Assembly (NCBI GenBank): GCA_033220425.1
Contig: CM065650.1
Coordinates: 3,968,001 to 4,032,000 of the forward strand
Direction of reading: 5' to 3'
Length of the DNA stretch: 64,000 nt
DNA from: Lepraria neglecta
Lineage: Eukaryota > Ascomycota > Lecanoromycetes > Lecanorales > Stereocaulaceae
Each line of letters begins with the position of its first letter. Positions within the stretch are counted from its first letter, which is position 1. The translations under genes and the position numbers were made by a program. Below the pieces are notes generated by a model. That model did not search any database, was not told the DNA's origin, and worked only from the letters and a program-made list of their open reading frames with translations. Below, piece by piece: positions 21,677-31,769 of the stretch.

Positions 21677-22077
21677 GCTTGAAAGCTGTTTTGGGAGAGA
21701 GGGAGGAGCAGAGAGGCTTTGGACTCAGAGGAGATGAGGGTTTAGCATCACCACTCAATTTGAACAATTGCATTTATTAGGAGCGAAGATAATTTCTCAC
21801 GGAAAGCAAAATGCACAAGAAGACTGAGCAATGAAGTTGTTGGAATTCCATTATCGAGCATAATGCATTTGCTGACATGTAGATCGTGGACGTCGTTCTA
21901 CTTCTAGTGTTTCGTATCTTATCTAGGGTAGCCCTGAGCCAGATCTGAATGGCTCATCAATCCACTAAGTAAGTCCACGAGCTCCAGGCCATGAAGTCTT
22001 GATGCGATTGCTTCCAGTGTTACCTCGAGATCACACGCCGTAATGTGTTTCTGACGCTCAACAGGTTGAATGCCTCG
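21677..22077. other. Convergent 3' region, nothing recognised
   Basis: About 400 bp between the convergent DJ-1-like and seryl-tRNA synthetase genes; no repeats or RNA genes seen. Confidence 0.5.
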
Positions 22078-23532
22078 TCACTTCAATTGCAGGTTCTGCA
22101 TCTGACCAGCCGCACCCTCAACATTAGGTCCTTTCCCAGCTCTCTGTGACGTCGAATCTTTCGGCAGCGCTCTCGTATATGGCAAATGCTCAGGCTGGCC
22201 GGGTATGTATTTCCGCAGGACCTCCGGAACGATAATGCCATCTTCGACCTGATAATTCTCAAGGACGCAGCACAGCGCACGCTCCGTCGCACAGAGCGTA
22301 GCATTTAGCGCATGACAATACGTCTTCCTTCCCCCTGTCTGCGACTTACTCCCATACCGAATCTCCAGCTCCCTAGTCTGATAATCCGTGCAATTCGAAC
22401 AAGACACAAGCTCCTTATACTCGCTCTGAAAAGGGAACCAAGCTTCCAGGTCAAACTTCTTTGCGGCAGCATTATTCAGCGCGCCCGAAACGATCGCAAC
22501 GACCTGGTATGGCAGGCCTATAGACTGATAAAACCCCTCCGAATTCGCGAGCATTTCGTCTAGGAATTTCCATGACTCTTCCGGCTTGCAGAAGACGAAT
22601 TGCTCGACTTTTTCGAATTGGTGGACGCGGAATAGGCCCCATGCGTCGCGGCCGTGCGAGCCGGCTTCTTTGCGGAAACAGGTGCTGTAGCCCGCGTATT
22701 TGATGGGGAGTTCTTTTTCTTGTAGCCACTCGCCTTCGTGGAGCGCGGAGAGGGGTTGCTCTGATGTCGCTATTAGGTATTTGTCGGTTTTTTCGGTGCC
22801 GTCATCGGTTACCTTGTAGAGTTCCTCGTCGAATTGTTCGAGCTGCGCTGTCTTCGCCATGGCTTCCCGAAGCATGAAGAATGGTGGTTGGTTTGGTGTA
22901 AAGCCTTTCCCGTATAGATATTCCAAACCGTAATGTACAAGCGCCAGGTTGAGGAAGAGACCCATACCAGTCAAACAATAGCCACGGTGCCCCACCACCT
23001 TGACGCCCCTTTCTGGGTCGTAGCCGTTCAGTCGATATAAGATTTCATGGTGTGACAATGCGTTCTTCTTTTTCATCTCGACGCCCTCCGGGGCCCATGT
23101 TTTAATCACCGCGTTGTTAGTCTGCCTATGTCAGTTTGAACAAGACAGAAAATTGGCGTTCTTTACCTCATCATTGCTAATCGGCACCGAGTCATGCACA
23201 TAATTCCCCACAAGCTTCGCCGTCACCTGCAGCGCACGTAACTTCTCCGCCGCCAATTTCTCCTGTGCGAGCTTCTCTTGCTGCAAAACCTCTTTCTGTT
23301 TCAAAAGGTCGTCCGCGTCCTCTTTTGCTTTCTTTTTCTGGCCAATTGCCTTTTGTATCTCATTTATTTTGCTGCCAATTTGTGTCGCCGCATACTGCGT
23401 CTTCTTGTGGTCCTCAAACTTCTCAACAACATCGTCCACGATCTCGACTGGGGCATGCCGCCGTCGCTGTGATTCACGAATCTTTTCGGGATTGCCACCG
23501 CGTTCGGTTATGAAGTCGAGGAGGTCTATCAT
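22078..23532 (-). CDS. SES1: Seryl-tRNA synthetase, cytosolic (class II)
   Basis: Exon 1 (23532-23167) and exon 2 (23121-22078) join at GAG|ACT around a 45-nt intron, giving 469 aa, close to yeast Ses1. Residues 1-122 include the long antiparallel coiled coil that binds the tRNA(Ser) variable arm (IQKAIGQKKKAKEDADDLLK). The catalytic core has motif 1 around YCLTGMGLFLNLALVHYGLE, motif 2 CFRKEAGSHGRDAWGLFRVHQ, and motif 3 ending LCCVLENYQVEDG. TSEQPLSALHEGEW is the Ser/ATP pocket. Charges tRNA(Ser) for cytosolic translation. Codon preference shifts toward C/G-ending codons in the 3' half. Confidence 0.96.
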
Positions 23533-23965
23533 GGTGGGCGAGTATAGCGCAGTATCGGCGGCGAGATAGGCTCCTATTCAATGGGTGATTGTATAGGGAC
23601 TGTAAAGGTTTGAAAGCTTCGAGACCTGAGCTAGCGAGTCAATATACAGCGGCTAATTCCGCGCCGAGCTAGCCTTGCAAGGGTTTGCCCTTATCTACGA
23701 ATCCAACCTCGGCGTTTCTGTCAGGCTATAGAATGACATGTGCAGCTTCTACGTCATAGGGTTGCGGGGTAGATAGGAAGATCGAGGTTGACCTATGAAA
23801 TTGAAAGCATTCAATGCTGGTGGGTGGCCTGATGCGGTAAAAATGCAACTGAATATGAGTCATACTGGAGCACTACAAAAGGAATCATTTGAAGACCTTT
23901 GACCATTTGTCCACATTGCTTTAGACCATTGTTGGACTTTGGTCACTTCTTACAGATCCCACAAG
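23533..23965. other. Divergent promoter region, SES1 and acyltransferase
   Basis: 433 bp between two divergently transcribed starts. No repeat, RNA gene or clear motif was recognised. Confidence 0.5.
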
Positions 23966-25697
23966 ATGTCCAGCACACCAGCAATCCCCATTCCTCACAT
24001 TGATCCCTCCGTATACGCTTGGCAACCGCATCCCACTCCAAGGCTCTACCTACGCCGCGCCTTAGGTCTAGAAACCAAATGGGTTCACCAATCCGTCGAG
24101 AACCGGCAATTGTTTCTAAGCGGGACGATCACATTCAAGAGCCCGTTGAGTTCTATTCAGGAATTCTATGCAGCTGCAGTCGACTCGTGGGTGAGGCTGA
24201 GGTTCAGTTTTCCAGAGGTCGTGCTGAAGTCCAGTGGAGACTTTGTTGGTGGGAACGCGATTATGGAATGTCAGATACCCAGAACCGACGAAGAAGTTAG
24301 TGATTGGGTTAGGAGGACCTCGTACTTGGAAGACACTGTTCTGGAGGCAGATCCAATGTTAAGTGCTGAGAGACAGATGCGGGAGCATGATGTCAGTGAT
24401 CCCGTTTGTCTGCAATTAAATGCGATTGCTTCGCAAGATGCGGACAGTGAGCATGTACTTGGAAGCGAGTTCTGTTTTCGTGTAGATCATCAGCTAACAG
24501 ATGGTATGGGTGTATACATCTTGGCTGGTAATTTCTTCAAGATATTGGCGGGAGAGGTGGGTAGGGAGAAGAGCGGGAAGATTGAGTGGGCGAAGGCGGC
24601 AGAAAATATTCCAGAGCCGTGGGTGCGAATGATGAATGCAAATCAAAAGACCGAAGGCAAAGATTTTGAGGAAAGAGTGAAGAAAAATGGGGAGTTAGTC
24701 CTGGAATCACTCGTACGTTCCATCCGCCACTCCAGCAGTACTACTGATTCGAATTACTCCATGTAGAAGAGCGAATGGGGCTTGAAGATTCAGCCCGGAC
24801 AGGAATACACCCCGAAGTCGATACAAAAGGTTTTCTCAGTCGATGAAAGCAAGGCTATTTTACGCTCTGTGAAATCTGAGATCGGTCCGGCGGCGTCTGT
24901 GACTCATCTCGGCCATGCAGCAATGGCGATGACAGTGCTCAAGTTCAAGCCAGCAGAAGACAGACCATCAAATAGTGACAGATTTGTATCTCCACTCTTC
25001 ATGAGCGGGCGAAGGTACCTAGACCCCAGCCGACCAAAATCGACAGACCATGTCCCGATGTGTCGTGCCGTTGGAGCTATCGAGTTTCGAAAAGTAGAGA
25101 GATATCTACTCTCGGGAAACGACGGTAGAGCGGAAGTTCGACAAAAATTGAGGATCGCGTGTGAAGAAGCTAGAAGGTCGTATCAAGTGATTCGCGAACA
25201 AGAGTCACTACTCACGGAGTCTTTCGCTGTGGCGGAGTTCATGGGAACTGCTAAGTAAGCTCGGTCTCTTTGGATTCATGCAACCAGATGCTGAGTGCGA
25301 TGCACAGAAATGTCGTCAAAGATAAAGGGGCGATCGATCCCGTAAGCCCATGTTTGCTAGTCCGGATAACACTCAGCTGAGGTCATGAAATGTAGTTATT
25401 CTTGAGCGACGGCATTGTGGAGCAATTCATCTCCAGATCCTATACGGACATGAGAGATAACGAGGTCCTAACCGTTGACGACGTGCGCTTCACCGCCAAT
25501 CCGGATGGTCCGCCATTGTAGGTGTTGCGCGAGCTCTCGGCTTCAAACTTGACTGATGATCGGCCAGAATCATTCGCATGTGCACCTTTAGAGACGCCAT
25601 CAGAGTGGCAGCCGAGTGGAATGGAGCTTGCTATGATGAAGATGAGATTCGACGATTCCTCGACAGCGTCATGGAGTTGATGCTGAGCTTGACGTAG
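23966..25697 (+). CDS. BAHD-like acyltransferase (trichothecene 15-O-acetyltransferase family)
   Basis: Exons 23966-24712, 24767-25254, 25308-25341, 25396-25517 and 25568-25697 join in phase to 506 aa. The active-site HxxxDG is present as DHQLTDGMGVYILAGNFF near residue 180, the signature of condensation/BAHD-type acyl-CoA transferases. The arrangement LRRALGLE ... GTITFKSPL ... DP...LFLSDGIVEQFI ... FTANPDGPP resembles Tri3-like proteins. Such enzymes acetylate secondary-metabolite hydroxyls, but no biosynthetic core gene (PKS, NRPS, terpene cyclase, P450) is in this window, so no cluster role can be claimed. Exon 3 is only 34 nt. An earlier in-frame Met (23939) lies upstream; MSSTPAIPIPHIDPS was preferred. 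Confidence 0.82.
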
Positions 25698-26304
25698 AAC
25701 GCCTCCCAGTGTTTGTGGATTAAAACTTCAGAATTGGAGCGCGCAAGACGAACTGACGTGTATCAAGTTGGGAGCGATGCCGGGCGCTAACCTTAGTTGA
25801 GGTTCTTTCTTTCCGGGTGTTGGGCTTCGTGTGCGCAAGATATGGATCAATTTTGACAATTTGGAGGAAATTTGAGCAAGTGGAAGGGGGGTCTGGATGA
25901 ATCTGGGCGGTGGGAAGCGTGAACGGGCGCAGCTTGAGCTCGGAGCCGCGAAATGTTCAACGTTCCTAGCTCCTGACCCTTCGAATATGTGTAAATGCTC
26001 GGGAATTTTGCCCAGATCTTAGAGCGTCTTAGCCCTTCGTCTGCTTCGAGTTCCATGTACTCTCGAGCGGCTGAACGTCTTCTTTGGGGCTTTAGTCTTT
26101 AAAATCCTCACGGCTTGACCAAAATCTCGTAGTTTCGCAGTGGTTGCGGGATATAATTGAGCGCCGATGGGCCTTCGCACAGACAGGTGTGAAGCTTGCT
26201 TGAGACTGCAATTTTCATTCAGATCATGATCGCTCCTAACCCTGCCCCTGTCTCTCCCAGCTTTTGTGCTGTAATCTCAATCTCTAGCACACTAACGGTA
26301 ATGC
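25698..26304. other. Intergenic region, nothing recognised
   Basis: 607 bp between the convergent acyltransferase and membrane-protein genes. Short frames only. Confidence 0.5.
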
Positions 26305-26793
26305 TCACTTCTTCTTCCCACTCTTCCCCTTCACCTCCCCGCCCGCAAACCACTGGGGTCTCCACACAAACACAAATATCCTCCAAACAATTGGCGCAAC
26401 CAAATTCGCAGCACACGTTAGCGCCCTATTCCTCGAGAACCCTCCAGCCCATACACCAGCCGCTTTTGCCTCATCACTCGCCCTGAAAGCCTCCCATAGA
26501 AACAATGGGATGAGGCCCGCTTCACCGACTCCTAGAGTCCAGTACACAAGCCTTCGCTTCCCCACTCGGTCTTCAGTATTCGGGTATGCAAGTAGCAATT
26601 GCGGTGTGAGTCCTAGTATTAAGATTCCAACGCAGCGGGCCAAAAGGATTGTGCTTGCGTTAAGCTCGATGGAGGGGAGGGGAGTAGCGAGGAAGGGTTT
26701 AAGGGTTGCTGTTGGGAAGAAGAGGAGAGCTATGATGGCCGGAGTATTGATGAGCGCTTCAGCTGCGAATGCGTGTTGGATTATTGAGGGCAT
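26305..26793 (-). CDS. Small multi-pass membrane protein, unknown function
   Basis: Single-exon ORF of 162 aa with about four hydrophobic segments: INTPAIIALLFFPTA, ILLARCVGILILGLTPQLLL, LVYWTLGVGEAGLIPLFLW and CAANLVAPIVWRIFVFVW. The tail is Lys-rich (GEVKGKSGKKK), which is ER-retention-like but not a clear KKXX signal. Family not recognised; small four-TM proteins of this kind are common in ascomycetes. Confidence 0.7.
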   Translation of the reverse strand: MPSIIQHAFAAEALINTPAIIALLFFPTATLKPFLATPLPSIELNASTILLARCVGILILGLTPQLLLAYPNTEDRVGKRRLVYWTLGVGEAGLIPLFLWEAFRASDEAKAAGVWAGGFSRNRALTCAANLVAPIVWRIFVFVWRPQWFAGGEVKGKSGKKK

Positions 26794-27150
26794 TCTAGCT
26801 ATGGTAGTAAAGATTTGTGAGGCACTGGGGTGTTGCGAGCTGGGAGTTGGAGAATCGGCTTATAATACACAACTCAAAAATTATCTTCGGCATAGACCGT
26901 TCTGCAGGCCCTGCATCAAGTAATGAAGTAATTGGGAACTGTAGGGCAGCTCTAGACACTGCGAACATCTCCGTACGCTACCGAGCTAGACGCAAAACCC
27001 GCAGGTTTAGCTTAACGACATCTCTTCTCCTTCAATCTTCAACTTTCTCAAATTGACTCAAATGATGGAAATCTCGCTTTTGATTTGTACAAAATGATAG
27101 CCAGGAAGCAGTGTATGAGTTTGAATCTTTCCTAGAACGGAATTAGCAAG
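26794..27150. other. Divergent promoter of the membrane protein and CLYBL-like genes
   Basis: 357 bp; no feature beyond presumed promoters was recognised. Confidence 0.5.
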
Positions 27151-28212
27151 ATGTCGGCTGCAAAATCCGCAGTTCGGCGAGCGTTGCTCTATGGTACGAC
27201 CTCACGCCCAATGCTGGCATCGAAGAAAATGCTCAGAGGTGATCATAGTCCCTGGATCCTCACAGAAGATGCTCGATAAAACTCGGGGTCTCACTGCAGA
27301 CTGCGTTGCCTATGACTTGGAAGACTCCGTGACTCCCGGCCGGAAGGAAGAAGCCAGATCTAACATCTGCCGCTTCCTGGAACAGCCTAAGGCATCAGGC
27401 ATCAAGGAGTGCGCTGTCCGAATCAATGCTGTAGGGAGCGGATATGAGGCTCAAGACATCGCCGAAGTGGTACGACTGCCCACTGGAATTCCACGATCTC
27501 TGCAATTGACTTGACCCAGGCCAATGTGCCTAATCTCGACACCGTTGTCGTTCCAAAAGTGGATTCACGGTCAGATCTTCAATGGGCTGCTGACTTCATC
27601 AATCACAAGCGGACTTATGTGGGCCCCGAAGAAACTTCACCCAAGCGTGTCAAAATTCTCGCTCTTGTTGAATCTGCCAAAGCTCTTTCCAACCTCAGTG
27701 AGATATGTAGCACCACTTCTCAGCTCGATGGCCTCATATTTGCTGCTGAGGACTTTGCTCTTGATCTTTCGCTCACTCGCACACCGTCTCTTACTGAGTT
27801 CCTGTATGCCAGATCAGCCATCGCTACTGCCTGTCGTGCACATAACCTGCCTTCCACCATTGATCTTGTCTGCACTTCTTACAAAGGTGATGAGGGTCGT
27901 CGGGCGATGGAGGAGGAGTGCCTTGGCGGTAAAGGCTTGGGCTTCAACGGCAAGCAGTGTATCCATCCTGACCAGGTCGTGATTGCGCAGAGGGCCTTTG
28001 CTCCAAGTGAGGATGAGGTGACGTGGGCTGTGAGGATTGTAATTGCCGATGCAAAAGCTGATGAGCAGGGGAGGGGCGCGTGGACGCTCGACGACAAGAT
28101 GATCGATGTGCCTGTTGTAGGGAAGGCTAAAGCTCTTGTCAGCAAAGCTGCAGCATGCGGAATTGATGTTGATGCTGTCAGAGAGAAGTGGGGAAACCAG
28201 GAGCCTGAGTGA
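27151..28212 (+). CDS. HpcH/HpaI aldolase family, CitE/CLYBL-like acyl-CoA lyase
   Basis: Exons 27151-27193, 27249-27469 and 27520-28212 give 318 aa. Junction 1 rebuilds [15 protein letters not shown], the CitE-family start; then [19 protein letters not shown] (metal-binding Glu/Asp), [26 protein letters not shown] and [13 protein letters not shown]. The end contains [12 protein letters not shown], conserved in CLYBL-type enzymes. Human CLYBL is a mitochondrial citramalyl-CoA lyase in itaconate/C5 catabolism; fungal relatives are usually annotated citrate lyase beta subunit. The short basic start ([14 protein letters not shown]) is compatible with mitochondrial import but not decisive. ATP-citrate lyase is a different family. 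Confidence 0.9.
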
Positions 28213-28387
28213 GGTGGAGGTGGTTGATCTTGCCATCTGTGGGTGTTGTGAGCGTGACCGCAGGTGCGACCGGGGCCGCAATCACGAACGGACAGCTCGA
28301 TGGCAATATGTCGCTGCACCACCTCAGCTAAGATCGAGGACGGTCTTTGGGAAGTTGCCCTCGGCAGTGGAGGTTGATATGCACAAA

Positions 28388-28530
28388 TGTTGCAATGTGG
28401 CAATAGGCTGGGAAGGATATCTAGCTCATGGGGGCCCCCAGGGCCCCATATATGGCCAAAACAGACAAAGAACGGCTAGCAACAGGCTTCTGGAATCGCA
28501 TAAAAAGCAATCAAGCAACGAATTGCAACA
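28388..28530. repeat. Left 143-bp terminal repeat
   Basis: TG...CA ends. Contains a GC-palindromic stretch (GGGGGCCCCC) followed by a CCATATATGG box, which could be a TATA-like element. Confidence 0.8.
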
Positions 28531-28598
28531 CTCCCCTCGATGCTAGAAACATATCCCTGCTAGCGCTCCCCTCAATCCTGGACCCAAAACATTTGTCG

Positions 28599-28800
28599 GC
28601 AACCGAGAGGTCGTTGATAGTCCTGAGAATCTATATGTCTCCCCTGTATCCGGACCGAAATGCTCTCAGTAGCAACTGACTGAGGAGCCGTGCCTACAAA
28701 ACCGTGTAGGGCTCGAATGGTCGTCGTAGGCCTGAGAATCTATATGTCTCCCCTGTATCCGGACCGAAATGCTCCCAGAAATTACTGACTGGGAGCCGAA
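28599..28800. repeat. Internal 109-bp tandem duplication with a conserved hairpin
   Basis: CCTGAGAATCTATATGTCTC and the bases after it up to ATGCTC are repeated at 28622 and 28731. Each copy ends with an inverted repeat: 28662-28669 with 28680-28688 (one bulged G), and 28771-28778 with 28789-28796 (perfect 8 bp). Confidence 0.75.
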
Positions 28801-28935
28801 TTCCTCTATGATGCCTCCACTGAGTTTCTGTAAGTCGATTGGCAAGTAAATCCGAGGGCTGAACTCCTCCATACCGCCTCCCCTGAATAGCGAATCCTTA
28901 GGTAGTGTGTGAGTCGATACAGGCGTATGCGAGGG
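28795..28935. repeat. Second internal duplication (about 63-bp offset)
   Basis: A GCCGAATTCCTCTATGATGC-type start at 28795 recurs as GCTGAACTCCTCCATACCGC at about 28858, and both copies end near CCGAGGG or GCGAGGGCTGAA. Less similar than the 109-bp pair. Confidence 0.5.
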
Positions 28936-29022
28936 CTGAATGTATACAACGCAGGCACCGTGCTGCGAGGGAACCTTCCCCATAAAGGTACAGAGAAATA
29001 GGCGTTGTCCGGGCTCATAACC

Positions 29023-29165
29023 TGTCGCAATTTGGCAATAGGCTGGGAAGGATATCTAGCTAATGGGGCCCCCCAGGGTCCCATATATGGCCAAAAAAGA
29101 CAAAGAACGGCTAGCAACAGGCTTCTGGAATCGCATAGAAAGCAATCAAGCAACGGATTGCAACA
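29023..29165. repeat. Right 143-bp terminal repeat
   Basis: Same length and ends as the left copy, with scattered substitutions and no indels, which allows an exact base-to-base comparison. Confidence 0.8.
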
Positions 29166-30493
29166 AAAAAGGTAAGAGACCATGAAATATGTATGTTGGA
29201 GACGATTTGACTGATTTCAATGTTCAATGTTTATGTATTGAAATAAGGCCGCTACTCAATTAGATCCCGGTAGCCCGGAGTGGTTCAACGGTTTCGCAGG
29301 ATGGATCTTGCGACCCTTGCCCGAGGATCTACCACATAAACCTATACGGCACGATGAGTCTGCGCTGACCAATCTTCGGAGAAGTCACTTTTGTTGTCCT
29401 ATGTGCACGGTTTGGCGATTAGGCAATGCCTCGTGAACTCGACTAGCAGAATGTCTTGATCCATCCAACTAATTTTTTTTTGCCCTTGCACCTTTACCTG
29501 GGTCGGTATTTTATGTTACCGCGCTAACTCATCTTCTCATACGGGGACAACGGAGTTCGAATGGCAATAGCGGGTGGGCTGCCACCAAAACTTGCGGAAG
29601 TGCCAATTTCGGATGATTCTGCGGGCACTTTTCCTCTTTTTTTTGCCAATTTTTCCGTGTTCTAGAAGTAAATTGGAGTTGTTTGGACCTTCCTTGATGG
29701 TGTGTTGACAAAAAGGGAGCCGCAAAGTCGCTTAGTCATCCACTCCCCCTTGGCCAGTATCTCGGGACTCGACCATGCATGGACTCTACTTATCGGGATA
29801 CTACAATGTGGATGCGCACCGAAGGAGGCATGGTTTGAGGCTATCTCACTGTGCAAAGCCAAACTCAGTGGTGGTTAGCGGACATATGTTCTGATTACCC
29901 GTCTAAAGGCGACTCTGACAACGTTATAGGGTCAATAGAACTAATTTACCAGCTATGGTCCTTTATCACAGTCTTGCGCGTTGTCACAACTTCGCTATAT
30001 ATATATACGCAGCTCTTGTCGTTGATCTAGTCGGTGAGAAGGTGCGGCTTAACATCTTGTGAATTCTCTCCGTTCTAGCTTCATGCAAGCCTTAATCTAA
30101 AGCATCGGTTCTCGAACGGAATGGACCGTTCCAGGGATCCCGTCGCACGATGCAGCGATAGACTAATGAGCTGTCGCAACTTGAAGCTATGCGTAGCGTC
30201 AAAAACTACGCGATGAAGTAGCTCTAGACCTACCAAGCTTCATAAGGCTACTAGAGAATTGAGTGCTCAGTAGGTTGCTCTGGACGTATGAATTTCATCT
30301 CGTCCTCGATTTACTTCAAGTCCAGTCTCGTTGTCAATTTATATCTGCGCTCCATAGTCATCTACTTTACTCTCAAGCCATGGCCTACTATTGAGTCACT
30401 TGTTAGAGAGACCTTCCTGCAACTCGTTCTCGCCATGCCTTTAGGTGAATTGATAGTAGCAACCATGATAACGACTTGTCTGAGAGACCATGA
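29166..30493. other. Gene-poor region right of the TRIM-like element
   Basis: About 1.3 kb with no convincing coding sequence. It includes an A/T run near 29469 and a short TCGCA...TGCGA inverted repeat near 29297-29316. Stop-rich in all frames. Confidence 0.5.
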
Positions 30494-31174
30494 TCATGAC
30501 TGGCTCATATCTACAACTGTTGAGCAATCCAACCATGTCTTATACCAATTCTGGAAGGGATGTCCGATGGATGTCAGAGCGCGCTTTTTGACGGTTTCTG
30601 GGGCCACCAATGGATCCTTGGCGACAAATATGGCTCTCGTAGAGTAGTGATTGGGCGATTCGGGGGCTTGAAACCCTTCTGTGGCAGCAGATTGAGCTCG
30701 AGTTGAGCGCTGGTTGGACGATTCTGTGGCTACTGGCCCCTCTTTCTTTACGCATTTGACTCTAGTAGCACGCTTTGTGACAGCCTGCTGACTATCATTC
30801 CCATTGATTTCGACCACTTCATGCTGAGGATAGTGACCGCTAAATCGCCCTAGCAGGCGCACCAACACTATACTTGGTCACGGATGGTCTAGGTACTGGC
30901 ATTATCACACTTCGAAAGGTAAAGGAACAGCATTTTCGTCCAGTTCTCGCTCAATATGAGCGTGGGTAGGACTGCTGAAGGGCAATTAACCTGAGTCAAT
31001 TCCCGAATATTTACATTTGGATGGCTGACTAAGCGGCTTGGCAGGTCCGTTTCCATCAACACAGAATGATAGGAAGGTCCAACCACCACCAATCCGTTTG
31101 TAGAACTTGGCAAAATCTTGCAAAAAGTTGGGAAGGATGCCATCTAACCCGTAGGAATGGTTTGCCGCGCCCAC
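30494..31174 (-). pseudogene. Decayed coding fragments with three short peptide repeats
   Basis: Two minus-strand fragments lie in order. The first (31174-30986) reads LPNFLQDFAKFYKRIGGGWT and FLSFCVDGNGPA, which has the feel of a real fungal protein but ends at a stop after 62 codons. The second (30868-30494) contains three degenerate repeats of about 21-22 residues: KRATRVKCVKKEGPVATESS, RSTRAQSAATEGFQAPESPN and YSTRAIFVAKDPLVAPETVK. A third frame between them is open but unlike either. No splice model joins them. I do not know the family. Confidence 0.35.
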
Positions 31175-31410
31175 TTAGTACACTGCGAAAGTGGCAGTCG
31201 CCGGTCGAACCCTCTTTGGGTTTCAGAGAATGGGTTAGCGCGTAACAAAAATTACCATCATCAGCAAAATGATGTGCAGTTTCAAGCCTACGATGGTGAG
31301 ATTCACAAGGATCAGGAGCTGTAGCGCTTTGTAACGTCGCATGAAAAGTTTCAAAAGGAAGGGGAGCCAGTTCTTCTTGCTATAGCAGGTCAAGGAGCCC
31401 GTACTGTATT

Positions 31411-31769
31411 ATGCAAACCACTCGGCCAATCGCTAAAGAGGATCTTCGTGACGACTTAGCTAGCTTCATGAAGACGGGCGGGGCTAGAGCCGTGACTGGA
31501 TCAGTAAGGTACATGCAGCTCCTCCAAATCAGTTATATAACCACAAGCGTCACTAGCACCAAATGGAAGACGCTAAGAGACATCTCCAGCCCGAATATCG
31601 AACTCAGACTGACAAGTGTCAAACCACGCTCTCTCACTTATTCGACGCCGTTGAAAGAGAACTTCGCGGACAAAGTTGTAGAAAAGAAGCAGAAGATTAC
31701 TTCTGCCATACAGAGCGAAGACCCAAAAGTTCTTGCTACGAAGATATACTGCTGAGAAGCCAAATTTGA
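31411..31769 (+). pseudogene. Decayed coding fragment, two overlapping frames
   Basis: One frame (31411-31755) reads DLASFMKTGGARAVTGSVRY up to about 31560, after which the more protein-like text is in a different frame (31563-31769: HLQPEYRTQTDKCQTTLSHL, FDAVERELRGQSCRKEAEDY). This looks like one gene body split by a frameshift or lost intron. Family not recognised. Confidence 0.3.

Larger units (their letters stand above)
28388..29165. mobile_element. TRIM-like non-autonomous LTR element
   Basis: Two direct repeats of exactly 143 bp (28388-28530 and 29023-29165) enclose 492 bp without coding capacity. Each starts TGTYGCAAT and ends ATTGCAACA, i.e. TG...CA with inverted ends, as in retroelement LTRs. 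The copies differ at about 8 positions (roughly 94% identical by eye). Flanking 5-mers are ACAAA (left) and AAAAA (right), a possible target duplication with one mismatch. The inside lacks an obvious gag/pol, primer-binding site or polypurine tract, fitting a terminal-repeat retrotransposon in miniature or a related cassette. It sits 175 bp after the CLYBL-like gene and begins the gene-poor region. Confidence 0.75.

Noticed and set aside
23966-25697. Secondary-metabolite cluster around the acyltransferase
   Set aside because: No PKS, NRPS, terpene synthase, P450 or cluster regulator within the window; neighbours are housekeeping genes.
29272-29340. tRNA-like stretch (TAGCCCGGAGTGGTTCAACGG plus TCGCA...TGCGA stem)
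   Set aside because: It resembles a D-arm and an anticodon stem, but the loop is 10 nt, there is no GGTTCGA T-arm and no pairing acceptor stem.
31175-31250. GGTCGAACCC / GGGTTCGACC B-box-like string
   Set aside because: No matching A box at proper distance and no cloverleaf on either strand.
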